Of a stretch of 64,000 bases of DNA, positions 41,473-50,956 are shown piece after piece. The stretch lies in the NCBI RefSeq assembly GCF_000149955.1, contig NC_030997.1:558001-622000 (forward strand), read 5' to 3'. Under the pieces are notes generated by a model. That model saw nothing but the letters and a program-made list of their open reading frames with translations, was not told the DNA's origin and searched no databases. The position numbers and the translations under genes are program-made. Positions within the stretch are counted from its first letter, which is position 1. Each line of letters starts with the position of its first letter. Source of the stretch: Fusarium oxysporum f. sp. lycopersici 4287. Taxonomy: Eukaryota; Ascomycota; Sordariomycetes; Hypocreales; Nectriaceae.

Positions 41473-43191
41473 TCAAGCAATCCAGAACCAGATGCGCTCA
41501 AGCCAGTTTCTTGGTTGGACAATCGGCCAAGTATGTTCCAAGCGATCAATCTCCGCCTTGCCAGACCATATATCCATCTCAGAGTACTTAACATACTTAG
41601 ACTTCTTGATCCATTTATATCCGAAGATCAAAACAAGGAAGATGGGGATGTTGATGTATGGGGGCAGGAATGTCTTTGCACTAAAACGTCCTGGGAAGAA
41701 GGCATCAAAACCATTGAATACTGCAACGATGGTACAGAAGCAGAAAGAGAAGTAAGCCAGGAAGGGTTGAAAAGGTGATTTGAATGGTAGAGTATTTCGG
41801 TCGATGCCATGGTGGCTGAGGCAGTAGTAGAAGCGGAGGTAGGTGAAGGAAACACTGGCCCAGATGATGAGAGCTCCGACGCCGCTAAGGTTGCTGAACC
41901 AGAAAAAAACCTCTGAGCCGCTGTTGCTCACGTTGAGGTACACCAAAAGCCCGAAGATAGTGGTGACGCCAACACAGAGATAGGGAACACCGAATCTCTC
42001 CCAGGTCAGAATGCGGGGGGCTTTGCCATCAAGGGCAGCGGCGTAGAGAACTCGGGTTGCGGCGTAGAAGAGAGAGTTGCCGGACGACCAGGCCGACGTG
42101 AGGATGACAGCGTTGATGATGGAGGGAAGAATCTTGATGCCGCCGTTGCGGATGGCAATGACGAAAGGGCTTTGAGCGGCGCCGGGAGCAGACTTGTTGA
42201 TGGCGTTGAGGAGGTTGGGGTCCTTGGATGAGACGCAAAGACCGACGAGGAAGATGGATAGGACATAGAAGATGGCGATTCTCCAAAAGACACGGCGGAT
42301 GGCCTTGGGAATGTTGCGACGAGGGTTCTCAGTCTCGCCGGATGCCATGACGACCATTTCGCTACCACCGTAGGAGAACGTTGCAGTGATGAACACCTTG
42401 ACAAAGGCGAGGAATCGGCCGAGAGCACCATCTTTGAGGTACTCATTCATGGGGCCGGGGTGGTTCCAATATCGGAAGCCGATTGCCTCGCCATTTGGAG
42501 CGCCGCCGACAGTGATGATGAACATGAGGATGATGAGACCGACGATGGTCAATAGCTTGATAGCTCCGAAGACAAACTCGGCTTCTCCGTATATCCGTAC
42601 AGGTAGGCAGTTGAGAATGACCATGGTAAAGTAGAAGAGTGTGATCAATGCGACTTGGGGAATGTTATGGTGCCAGTAATTGACGATGACAGCCGAGACA
42701 GTGACCTCAATCGGAACACCAATAGCGAACTGATACCAATAGTTCCAAGCAAGAGCGAAACCAAGGGCAGGGTCGACGAAACGGGCAGCAAAGATGGGGA
42801 CAGGGCCGGGAATTGGTAGCCATGATGCCATCTCACCAACACTATTCAACACACAGTAGATGTTGAAGCCCGTGATAGTGTACGCCAAAAACGCAGAGAG
42901 GGGCCCAGCAAGTGACAGGACCTGACCACTACCAACAAAAAGGCCCGTGCCAATGGCACCAGACAAAGCAAGGAACTGAACATGCCTAGACTTGAGCCTG
43001 CGGTTCAAAGTACCGACATTTCGGTTCTCGTAATCCTCAGCCTTAGCATCAACGTTGTTGGTCGGGAGTGTTGGTTCGATGGTGGGCGACTCCCTGCCAG
43101 CTTCTATATCGGGGTTCTTCTTGTCGATATCCATGTTATGCAGCAGCGGTTGTAGCTCCCCTGGCGATGCGCGAGATGAGTGAGGAGACAT
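41473..43191 (-). CDS. Amino-acid permease (APC/YAT family)
   Basis: One exon, 572 residues, with about twelve membrane spans. It imports amino acids across the plasma membrane by proton symport. The amino-acid permease signature is clear: LKSRHVQFLALSGAIGTGLF at the first span, then GSGQVLSLAGP, SVGEMASWLPIPGPVP, SYGGSEMVVMASGETENPRR and the YLRFYYCLSHHGID region. The N-terminal 60 residues are hydrophilic and cytosolic. I start at the ATG at 43191 (MSPHSSRASPGELQPLL); the frame is open to 43302 but those residues are not family-like. Substrate specificity cannot be read, but dicarboxylic or general permease types are closest in pattern. Confidence 0.92.
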   Translation of the reverse strand: MSPHSSRASPGELQPLLHNMDIDKKNPDIEAGRESPTIEPTLPTNNVDAKAEDYENRNVGTLNRRLKSRHVQFLALSGAIGTGLFVGSGQVLSLAGPLSAFLAYTITGFNIYCVLNSVGEMASWLPIPGPVPIFAARFVDPALGFALAWNYWYQFAIGVPIEVTVSAVIVNYWHHNIPQVALITLFYFTMVILNCLPVRIYGEAEFVFGAIKLLTIVGLIILMFIITVGGAPNGEAIGFRYWNHPGPMNEYLKDGALGRFLAFVKVFITATFSYGGSEMVVMASGETENPRRNIPKAIRRVFWRIAIFYVLSIFLVGLCVSSKDPNLLNAINKSAPGAAQSPFVIAIRNGGIKILPSIINAVILTSAWSSGNSLFYAATRVLYAAALDGKAPRILTWERFGVPYLCVGVTTIFGLLVYLNVSNSGSEVFFWFSNLSGVGALIIWASVSFTYLRFYYCLSHHGIDRNTLPFKSPFQPFLAYFSFCFCTIVAVFNGFDAFFPGRFSAKTFLPPYINIPIFLVLIFGYKWIKKSKYVKYSEMDIWSGKAEIDRLEHTWPIVQPRNWLERIWFWIA

Positions 43192-44413
43192 CGTGGAAAG
43201 GGAAGAGGAGACGAGGCTCTGAGGTATTAAGCATAAAAGGTCGCTCTCTACTCGCCATTCGTACTGAAAAAGCTCCGTGGGCAAGTTTTCCCGGATGCGC
43301 AAAATTGGTGCTAGAGCCGGTGATGATGGTGAGTGCTCCCCACGCTATGACAAAGAGTGGTGACGGTTGGTACAAGGGTTAGTCCAATGGATGGCACTGG
43401 ACCTGCAAGAATTTTCATGTTTGTGCAGATGCATTTTTGGCGATAAGTTGATGATCACCCGATAATAATTGATAAACATTCTTACACCTGGATTACGTGT
43501 CTCTGTATTAGTGCTCTAACAGCAGGATCTGCAGACTAAACGACCCTTGGATGCGGGCCCATGATCTAAAAGGGAAGCTCGTCTCTCACAACCAATGGAT
43601 GATGGACTGAGCCGTGATAACCGGCTTGGCAAGTGATCCGAGGTCGGTGATGCACTGATTGATAAGATGACGAGGCAAGGATCTCGCGGAAGATGCGTAT
43701 CAATCTGCAGAGATCAAGCCATTATTCCGCAGTTGGCTCCACTGTCTGCCGAAGGTGTTGCTTGTGATTTTAATGTCTCAAGCTCTCGATCTGGATGATG
43801 CACGGCGTCGTGGGGCTCATTCGAGAGTCATCTCAGAAAATAGTCCAGATGATGGAAAACAACAGACTATAACTTATAAGATGGTGACTATTTGGAACCC
43901 AGGACTCTTCTGTTAATGCGTTGGGTCGAGATGACCAAGTCGCGTTGTCACGTAGTTAGCCAACGCGTAATGGAAGGCTGTTCAGTCCTTGCTACCCTAT
44001 GGCTACAAAGGCAATACTTGCAATTATGCTACAGCGCCCTCATGAGTACATGTGTCAATATCAAATGGATAAAGAGATGGTCTATAGATACGTATAAGCC
44101 AGTCTGCGCATCTCTTGAACAGTTTAAACGTTTTACTTGCCAGTGTCTAGCCTTGAGAAAAAGAATTCGATGCATAAACACAGCCTTATGCCGTCAATGG
44201 ACTTGATGAGAACGGGATCTAATCACAGCCTACATCTTGGATGCCAAGATTAGATGATATCGGGTATAACGACGTCTTATTGATGATTTTATCACTCTAA
44301 TTGGAGCAAATTAGGACAGTAGCAATGAACCTGGATGGAGAATTACGTTGCTTGTAGTAGTGTCGGATCCATGAACTATCCCTGGAGGGGTGGATCTCAA
44401 CCAATAACATAAA
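43192..44413. other. Intergenic, 1.2 kb
   Basis: Promoter of the permease gene on one side and the tRNA-Thr flank on the other. A small frame at 43892-44206 shows no protein-like features. Confidence 0.4.
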
Positions 44414-44497
44414 GCCCCGTTGGCTCAGTGGTAAAGCGTATCACTAGTAACTTACTACGAAATGATAAGATCACTGGTTCGATTCCAGTACGGGGCA
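44414..44497 (+). tRNA. tRNA-Thr (anticodon AGU) with 12-base intron
   Basis: Acceptor GCCCCGT pairs with ACGGGGC at the end; the T-arm is ACTGG-TTCGATT-CCAGT. Anticodon stem TATCA/TGATA encloses the loop CT-AGT-A plus A. A 12-base intron at 44450-44461 follows position 37, as in eukaryotic nuclear tRNAs. The D-stem has three good pairs. The discriminator is A. Confidence 0.93.
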
Positions 44498-44748
44498 AGT
44501 TATTTAATCTGATGTCTTCACGTCATATTTCTTTTTGTCCTTGGAGTAACCAACACGTATCCATCCATATTTGTCTCCAGGAAGCGTAGCTTACCATTTT
44601 CCCATCATTAACCGTTTGCTTCTCATTTACCGAGTCTGGAGCAGCTACCTTTGCTCTGGATCATAAACACATGTCGTTCAAGTTGGTATGAACCTATAAT
44701 ACAAATGAAAATACACGGAGACAACTCACAAAACCGCTGTTGTCATAC

Positions 44749-45582
44749 TCAAGCCTTCGCCAATGCGCCATCGACAATTTCCCAGGTATGATCCCTCACT
44801 TTCCTGATCTGCTCTTCGCTCCAAGCCGGCTTCTCAAAAACCTTTCCCTTCCGACTCACAAACGCGTAATTCTTGTCCTTAATCTTCACAGCTTCATCAA
44901 CACCCTTCAGCATATACTCAGCACAAGTGTCAGGCGAAACACCCAAGACAGAGGCTAGACCAGTTGAAGGGAGACGCATATACCAAGGGAGTGAATTCAT
45001 GATGTTTGTGTTGACAATACCGGGTAGCGCGTGAATGAAATGTCGGTTCTTTCCCTCAGCTTTCTGCTCGGCTGCATAGTTCTGGATCATAGCGTCTGTC
45101 ATGGAGAGACAGTGGGCTGCTGCGTTTCCGAGGCTGAAGTTGTTCTTGAGATCTAGATCATCCCAATTGAGTTTATCGGGACCTCCACCAGTGCTATCCA
45201 GCACAATCAAAACCTTGGCGTCGTCTGTAAGAGACGGAAGAAGTTCACGGATGAGTAGCTGTCGTCCGTAGTAATGAAGCGCCATCTTGCGGTCAATGCC
45301 TTCAGGCGTCTCTGTTCTTCCAGCGGTTGAGAGAATGCCCTGCGAGAGAACAAGGGTGCTGAACCGATCTTGCGACGCCTTCAATTCGTCGGTGTAAGTT
45401 TTGATGGCGCGCATTGAAGACGCATCTAGTTGTTTGAACTTGATGTTTGAGTGAGGAATGTTCTTTGGCTCATTGCGGCCGCTGATGATGACGGTTGATG
45501 AAGGGGAGTTGGCGGCGATGCGACAGGCGATGCCGTAGCCGATACCGCCTGTTCCGCCGACGACGAGAGACTTTGCTGCCAT
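44749..45582 (-). CDS. SDR-fold protein lacking the usual catalytic Tyr-Lys
   Basis: One exon, 277 residues. The N-terminal LVVGGTGGIGYGIACRIA is an NAD(P)-binding Rossmann start, and LVLSQGILSTAGRTETPEGI corresponds to the NAG region of this subfamily. After VLIVLDSTGGGPDKLNWDDL, where a classical SDR would have YxxxK, the sequence reads AAAHCLSMTDAMIQ, so the catalytic pair is absent. This subfamily of fungal atypical SDRs is known and its role is unclear; it could be a regulator, a chaperone-like binder or use other residues. The end is near TWEIVDGALAKA. It is transcribed toward the tRNA gene. Confidence 0.85.
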   Translation of the reverse strand: MAAKSLVVGGTGGIGYGIACRIAANSPSSTVIISGRNEPKNIPHSNIKFKQLDASSMRAIKTYTDELKASQDRFSTLVLSQGILSTAGRTETPEGIDRKMALHYYGRQLLIRELLPSLTDDAKVLIVLDSTGGGPDKLNWDDLDLKNNFSLGNAAAHCLSMTDAMIQNYAAEQKAEGKNRHFIHALPGIVNTNIMNSLPWYMRLPSTGLASVLGVSPDTCAEYMLKGVDEAVKIKDKNYAFVSRKGKVFEKPAWSEEQIRKVRDHTWEIVDGALAKA

Positions 45583-45907
45583 GGTGTTTAGTTAGATTTG
45601 AGGTGATTGAGGTGATTGATTGAGCGATGAATTTGTCGGTGGGTCGTGTCTTTATGTAACTGATGCTGACGCCATGTCTGATGATAACAATTTCGGAGTT
45701 TATGCTTCTACGCTAAACTCCGGATTTATCTGACCCTCCGCTCCGCAGCCAAGCACAAGCCACCCCGCAGAACCAATAATCGCCTACTTTCATGGGAGAA
45801 CAGTGTCCATTTTCGTATACCGTACAGATTAAGTCATGGCTTGAAATAAGCATGTTTGTTATGCAGTCATCACTATGGTATTGCGCTACATTAATTGTCA
45901 TTATATT
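45583..45907. other. Intergenic
   Basis: 325 bases separating two minus-strand genes; nothing recognised. Confidence 0.3.
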
Positions 45908-46642
45908 TCACGCTCCAAGCCCAGTTCCTGGCGCATCTTCAGGGCTCATCTTGATGGGCATCTTCAACCAACCCTTCTTATCAGCCTCTAAAATCGCTTT
46001 CAACCAAGCATTTGCCATCTTCTCATAACCATCATCGTTCGGGTGCTTCGAATCACCAAGATCCTCCTTTTTGATATCAATAGGTACCTCAAGAATATGC
46101 TTTCCCTTCTTTTGCCTTGCTGAAATAAGTGAACGAACTTGAGGATTGAATTTATCTGTATTTGCTTGCATCTTCTTATCGTTGGCCCAAATCACTGGCG
46201 CGAGACAGATTGTGACATCTGGTGCGACTTTGAAGATCCCGTCGACGATGTCTGCGAGAATGGATGCCGCAATGTCCAGATCCTTTCCTTGGTCCATGTT
46301 GTTGGTGCCGGCGTGGATGAGAACGACGTTAGGCCGGGCTTGGATTGGCTTTTGCCAGTAGCCGTTGATGTCGGCCAGCATTTTCCCACTATGACCTTCG
46401 TGATGTCCATCAACCATATTACCATTCTTTAAAGTCCCAACCATATTGACTTTGACGCCTTGCTTTAGGATCTTTTGTCGCAATGGAAGGCGGTAGCCAA
46501 CTAAGCCCGTTGAGCCGGTGCCTTTTGTAATGGAGTCGCCTAATGGCAGAACGCGGATGTTGGGAAGGGCAGCGGCTGGTGAAATGAACGTTGCCATAAG
46601 CACCGTCATAAAGGTGAGCGTATTCCAAATCGGTGATAGCAT
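45908..46642 (-). CDS. Secreted SGNH-hydrolase/GDSL esterase (CE3-like)
   Basis: One exon, 244 residues, starting with a signal peptide (TFMTVLMATFISPAAALP). The four SGNH blocks are visible: Ser in LPLGDSITKGTGS, Gly in HHEGHSGK, Asn in LIHAGTNNMDQG and the Asp/His pair in LGDSKHPNDDGYEKMA. This is the layout of carbohydrate esterase family 3 acetylxylan esterases and related secreted fungal esterases of about 230 residues; deacetylation of plant cell-wall polysaccharides is the likely role, by family. A carrier or cellulose-binding domain is absent. Confidence 0.9.
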   Translation of the reverse strand: MLSPIWNTLTFMTVLMATFISPAAALPNIRVLPLGDSITKGTGSTGLVGYRLPLRQKILKQGVKVNMVGTLKNGNMVDGHHEGHSGKMLADINGYWQKPIQARPNVVLIHAGTNNMDQGKDLDIAASILADIVDGIFKVAPDVTICLAPVIWANDKKMQANTDKFNPQVRSLISARQKKGKHILEVPIDIKKEDLGDSKHPNDDGYEKMANAWLKAILEADKKGWLKMPIKMSPEDAPGTGLGA

Positions 46643-47546
46643 TTCGAATAAGGCTGCAGTCAGCTGGGCTGTAAGATGGTGTCGAGATCTTGACTACACG
46701 ATAGAGCCTCGGGAACCCAGAAAGTGGCGTCGAATGAGAACATCGGCCAAATAAATAGTCTCGCCAACAATCGCCATCGCCTTCCCTTGACATCATCTTA
46801 ACAACCCTCATAAGAACGTAATCCAGGTCGGTAAGCCATTTAATGCAAGTAAGATCTCGTGGTGTAAGCTCATTGGTGTCTTTCCATTCCGGCAAAACAC
46901 CAATGCCGGTGACCACCGCAAAGTGTGCCACCAACTGGACGACGCTTGCAGTATTATACGAGAGTCGTTATCTTGGCTCGCTTAGAGATTCACACGGGAA
47001 TGGCGGATTGAGGGCCTTGCAGCTTATTTGACAGGGGTTATGGTTGGGGAAGCTTACTTTGTATGCTTGATGACGAAACGATTGACCGCGTGGACAATAG
47101 CGCTTGATGCTAAGTGCAATACTATGACACTGATATAAGTTGAGGGGTAGGTCTTGACCTTGGTCGGATTGATCACGTATTACTGTTTTGTGACGAGTTT
47201 TGTTTCTGATCGTCGCTATTGAGTTATTCCCATAGTTATCCCCAACCTCCCCATATTTGATCACCAACTGCAACTGTGCCGCATGAAGCTAACATGATCG
47301 TCACTTACTTAAGGCTACCTATTACTACCCTGCCCATGTTATAAGCGACCAACGACTTAATCCTGAAGAATTTCTAGCAGATGGATTGACTGGACAGCCA
47401 CCAACCCCGGAGACATTGTGATATCATATCATATACTATTAATGATCAAAGTGAATGATGCTTATCGGGGTGGAAGCAAGGTGACTCTGCCATGTGCTAT
47501 CAATATTCATTCTTCTCGTTATTTATGACGGCTTTTGCCAACCCGC
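46643..47546. other. Intergenic, 0.9 kb
   Basis: No gene supported. It includes the SGNH gene promoter and the 3' end of the transporter. A minus-strand frame at 46419-46934 is noise. Confidence 0.4.
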
Positions 47547-49251
47547 TTAAGCTCTCTCTATTCGCGAAACAGTAGGCTCTTTGTCGGCATCATCCCCATC
47601 ATCAAGCATATCGTCCATCTTCGACTGGTTATTGTGAAACTTGCTAGTAGCTGCCGCCGCATCGCCCTTTCGGCCTGTGTCAAAGAGGACAGAAACCTCT
47701 TCGATAGTCATGTTTCTGCAGTTGTCAGCGGAAGGCCAAGCGCACCGGTAAATAGAAACATACCTTGTCTCAGGGAAGAAGAATAGGATAAGAACAAGAT
47801 ACATGGCAATGACCGCAATGTAGACGATGTAGCTATCTCAGGTTAGTAATACTTCTATAGAGGTCTTCTCAAACGACTTACTATTTCCATGCAATTGCCT
47901 CAAGTGCAACAGGGTTTACCCATTGATTGAAAGCCAGCGCAACACTCTGAACACTTAGTTCAATACTCAAACCCTTCAGCCTCAGATTATAAGGCAGAAT
48001 CTCAGCGCCATAAGCAAACGGTAGTGGCGACCAACTGATGCAGTAGAAAGTTTTGAAGAGGTACATCATCGGCACCACAGCGATACCGACGCCATGTGAT
48101 GGGTTCTCAGCAAAGGAACCGCTAAGGCCAGTGATAATTGTATAAGCGACACACATACCAGCCGTGCCTGTGATCCAAAGCGTGCGTCTACCAAGACGCT
48201 CAGCACTCATGGCTCCTGCATAAGCCCACATAAGAGACCAGATCGCCATGCCACCGTTGATGCCCGCGATCGCGCTGGATGAAGTGATGCCAACGAGCTT
48301 GAGGGCTGGTGACAGGTAATAAGCGATGATACCATTGCCAACCCAGTTGGAACCCGTGCCCATCGTCACAAGAACAAGGAGTCGACGCCGATTACCGGGA
48401 GTCTTGAGGAAGTCGCTGTACTTTGAGTTATTGTTCTCCTTCTCCAACTGGAGAGCTTGACAAATTTCATCAAATTCGTATCGAACCAACTCGTCGTTGA
48501 GATCGCCGTTGGCATGTTCGTCGGCAAGAACTTTGAGGGCTTCTTCGGATCGGTCGTGGTCGATGAGCCATCGAGGGCTTTCGGGTACAAAAAGAAGGTG
48601 AACAAGGACAACAGCTGGAGCAAAGGCCTGGAACAGGCAGGGTGCTCGCCATCTCCACTCGGTATCTGGCCAAGACAGTGTGCCATAGCAAAACCACGCA
48701 GCGACAATTTGGCCGACATAATAGTTGCTGTAATACGCGGTCGCAACATATGGTCTCAGACGAGGATGCGCCAGTTCCTGAAGCAGTGCAATGCCGGTGA
48801 TCTTTCCGAAAGGTCCAGCCGCACCGATAATGACTCTACCACCAATAAATGTTCCAATATTCTTCGCAAAAGCGTTAAGGAATGCACCGAGGATCAACAA
48901 GACTGAACCGACAGCCAAACACCACTTCCTTCCCCAAAGTCCGTTGATCCACGACGCTGCGAAGGGAGTGACGATCGCTGGGAGAAACAGACTGGCTGAG
49001 ATCAGACCCAGCGTGTTTCCAGATGGATAGTTGAAGTATTCTTCCCATTGGGGGATCGCTTGGAGACCGTTCATGAGGGAGGCGTCGAAGCCAAGGTAGA
49101 AGACCGCGAAGTAGAAGCCGACGCAGTGCCACACATTCTTACGCAGGCCGGAGTCCTTGTACCACGTTGGATGTGTGTTGTTTTTGAAATGAGCATAATG
49201 CAAGGTTCTGGTGGCCTTTGGCCTGAAGAACTCGGTCACTGCCTTGAACAT
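47547..49251 (-). CDS. MFS sugar transporter (hexose/lactose-permease type)
   Basis: Three exons in gene order (47882-49251, 47764-47832, 47547-47715) give 535 residues with about twelve spans. It is a proton-coupled sugar porter in the plasma membrane. Signatures: GRKWCLAVG after span 2, VIIGAAGPFGKITG, VPESPRWLIDHDR at the central loop, SAERLGRRTLWITG and PLPFAYGAEILPYNLRLKGL. The last exon encodes only the hydrophilic tail (ASKFHNNQSKMDDMLDDGDD). The ATG at 49251 is the first in frame; the frame is open to a GTG at 49272. Substrate is uncertain; the family also carries lactose, cellobiose and hexoses. Three CreA-type motifs upstream fit glucose repression. Confidence 0.92.
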
Positions 49252-49830
49252 CTTTAAAAGCTCACCTATCACGGTGATGAAGGAGCTATGACCAGACGAA
49301 GCGCGATTTGATGATCAGTTCTCAGTCACTTATATATCCTCGCAACAGAACCCGTCGCCTTGGGTCGAAGCTCTTGTCTCTGCGGGGTAGACCTGGGGTA
49401 AACCTGGGGTAGCGGATAACCATGCCCATGAGCTGATCCTTTCTCGACATGGTTACAAGCTCGGTTATAGTAGTTGATCCGCCAGTCGGACGGATGACCG
49501 ATTCATCGAACAGAAGTCCAGGTTGCTAGACGGATTGATGTCCGGGCAGGAAGGGCTGTATGCTTCCGAGGAATATGCCCACTACCACTCCCTTGCGTCC
49601 ACAGTAGTCTTGATAGTAGTGGTTAGAGGCCAATCCAAGGCTATGGGAGACCTGTATCGGAATGCCTTGCGATGTTCGTCGTTCTAGACAGGGGAACTTC
49701 GATGGCCTTGGTCAGCTGATTCGGATTTGCGTATTCAGACAGCTACATAAGGAAGAGTAGGCATCTCAGTGATATAAACAGCAGCGATCAAGAAACGTAT
49801 GATTGGGATGATTGTATTATCTAAACAAGC
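49252..49830. other. Intergenic: transporter promoter
   Basis: 579 bases. It contains the CreA-type array described separately; nothing else recognised. Confidence 0.4.
49382..49409. promoter_or_regulatory. Three CreA/Mig1-type sites at 11-base spacing upstream of the sugar transporter
   Basis: GCGGGG at 49382-49387, CTGGGG at 49393-49398 and CTGGGG at 49404-49409 all match the CreA consensus SYGGRG and repeat at exactly 11 bases, 131-158 bases before the transporter ATG. Closely spaced CreA sites are the functional arrangement in Aspergillus promoters. Strong candidate for carbon catabolite repression; binding not shown. Confidence 0.55.
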
Positions 49831-50956
49831 TTACGAAGAAGCCTGTTCAAAGGCCTTGCGGTTCACTGCCGTAGTCGGCTCGCCACAAAACTCCCCATTC
49901 TCATCCACTACTCTCAGAATATTTTCCATGGCCATTAGCTCAAAATTAATTCTCGTCGTAATAGCCGCTCCTCCATTGTGACAAGTTAGCGTGACGTTAT
50001 CCATTGCTGCAAGTTCTTTCGATACCTGAGGTTCGTGGTAATGAACATCTAGACCAGCAGCTGAGATCTTGCCACTCTTCAGGGCTCCAATCAACGCATC
50101 TTCATTAACGATCTGCCCTCTTGCTGTGTTAACGAGTCTTGCACCATCCTTCATTGCCGCAAATGCTTCTTTGTTGATGAGGTCTTGAGTATGAGCGTTG
50201 AGCGGGGTATGTAGAGTAATACAATCCGCAATACCCAGTAGCTCTTGGAGAGATGAATGATATGTCGCTTGCAGCTCTTCCTCGACTTCTGGAGACGAGC
50301 GAACCACATCGTAATAGTGAATCTTCATGCCTAGAGCCAAACCTGCTTTGCGAGCCACTAGTTTGCTGATGTTACCAAGACCGACGATACCGAGGACATG
50401 ACCTCGAGGATTATAAGAGATGGTTGCGATGAGTTTGTGCATCCTGTGGAACTCCGCTGGGTCACAAGTACGTGCACCACGCTGTGAAAGCCAGAAGTTT
50501 CGGAATACCGATAGGATCATGAACAGAGCAGTATCGGATACGGCTTCATCGCTGGCGCCGGCACCATTGGCGTACCAGATGCGGCGACGACCGAGGGCAT
50601 CGACATCAGCCCAGTTGAAGCCTGCACCAGCTGACGCAAAGATCCGGACTGAGGGTGGCAGAAGTGATATGAGTTCTTCATCCCATTGGCCCATCTCACC
50701 ACCAGTTTGGAAATGTGGACGATATATCGCCGAGAACTGGCCATATCTGACAGCGTATTAGCATTTGCTCAGACCGCGAACCATGGGCACTCCGAAAGAC
50801 TCACTTGTTCTCTTTTAGTGCTTTGATAAAGGACTCTCTATCAGGTTCTTCGTTCGCGACCACGTCAAACCTCTTAGTAAAGACATTTTTATAAACGTCA
50901 TGATTATACTTGATGTCCTCTCCTATGCGGAGAACGATGGGTTTCTTCGGCGCCAT
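49831..50956 (-). CDS. D-isomer-specific 2-hydroxyacid dehydrogenase (glyoxylate/hydroxypyruvate reductase type)
   Basis: Two exons (50805-50956, 49831-50746) give 355 residues. These NAD(P)-dependent cytosolic enzymes interconvert 2-keto acids and D-2-hydroxy acids. The dinucleotide loop is VLGIVGLGNISKLVARKAG. Catalytic residues are present: Arg in VNTARGQIVNE, Glu in LDVHYHEPQ and His in LTCHNGGAA, where the Asn-Gly-Gly context replaces the common H-x-G-T/S. The first exon MAPKKPIVLRIGEDIKYNHD supplies the start of the substrate domain and joins in phase (AA|A) to YGQFSAIYR. Substrate may be glyoxylate, hydroxypyruvate or a branched 2-keto acid. Confidence 0.92.

Noticed and set aside
43892..44206. 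Plus-strand frame of 104 codons before tRNA-Thr
   Set aside because: Cys/Arg/Trp-rich chance composition; no homology-like pattern.
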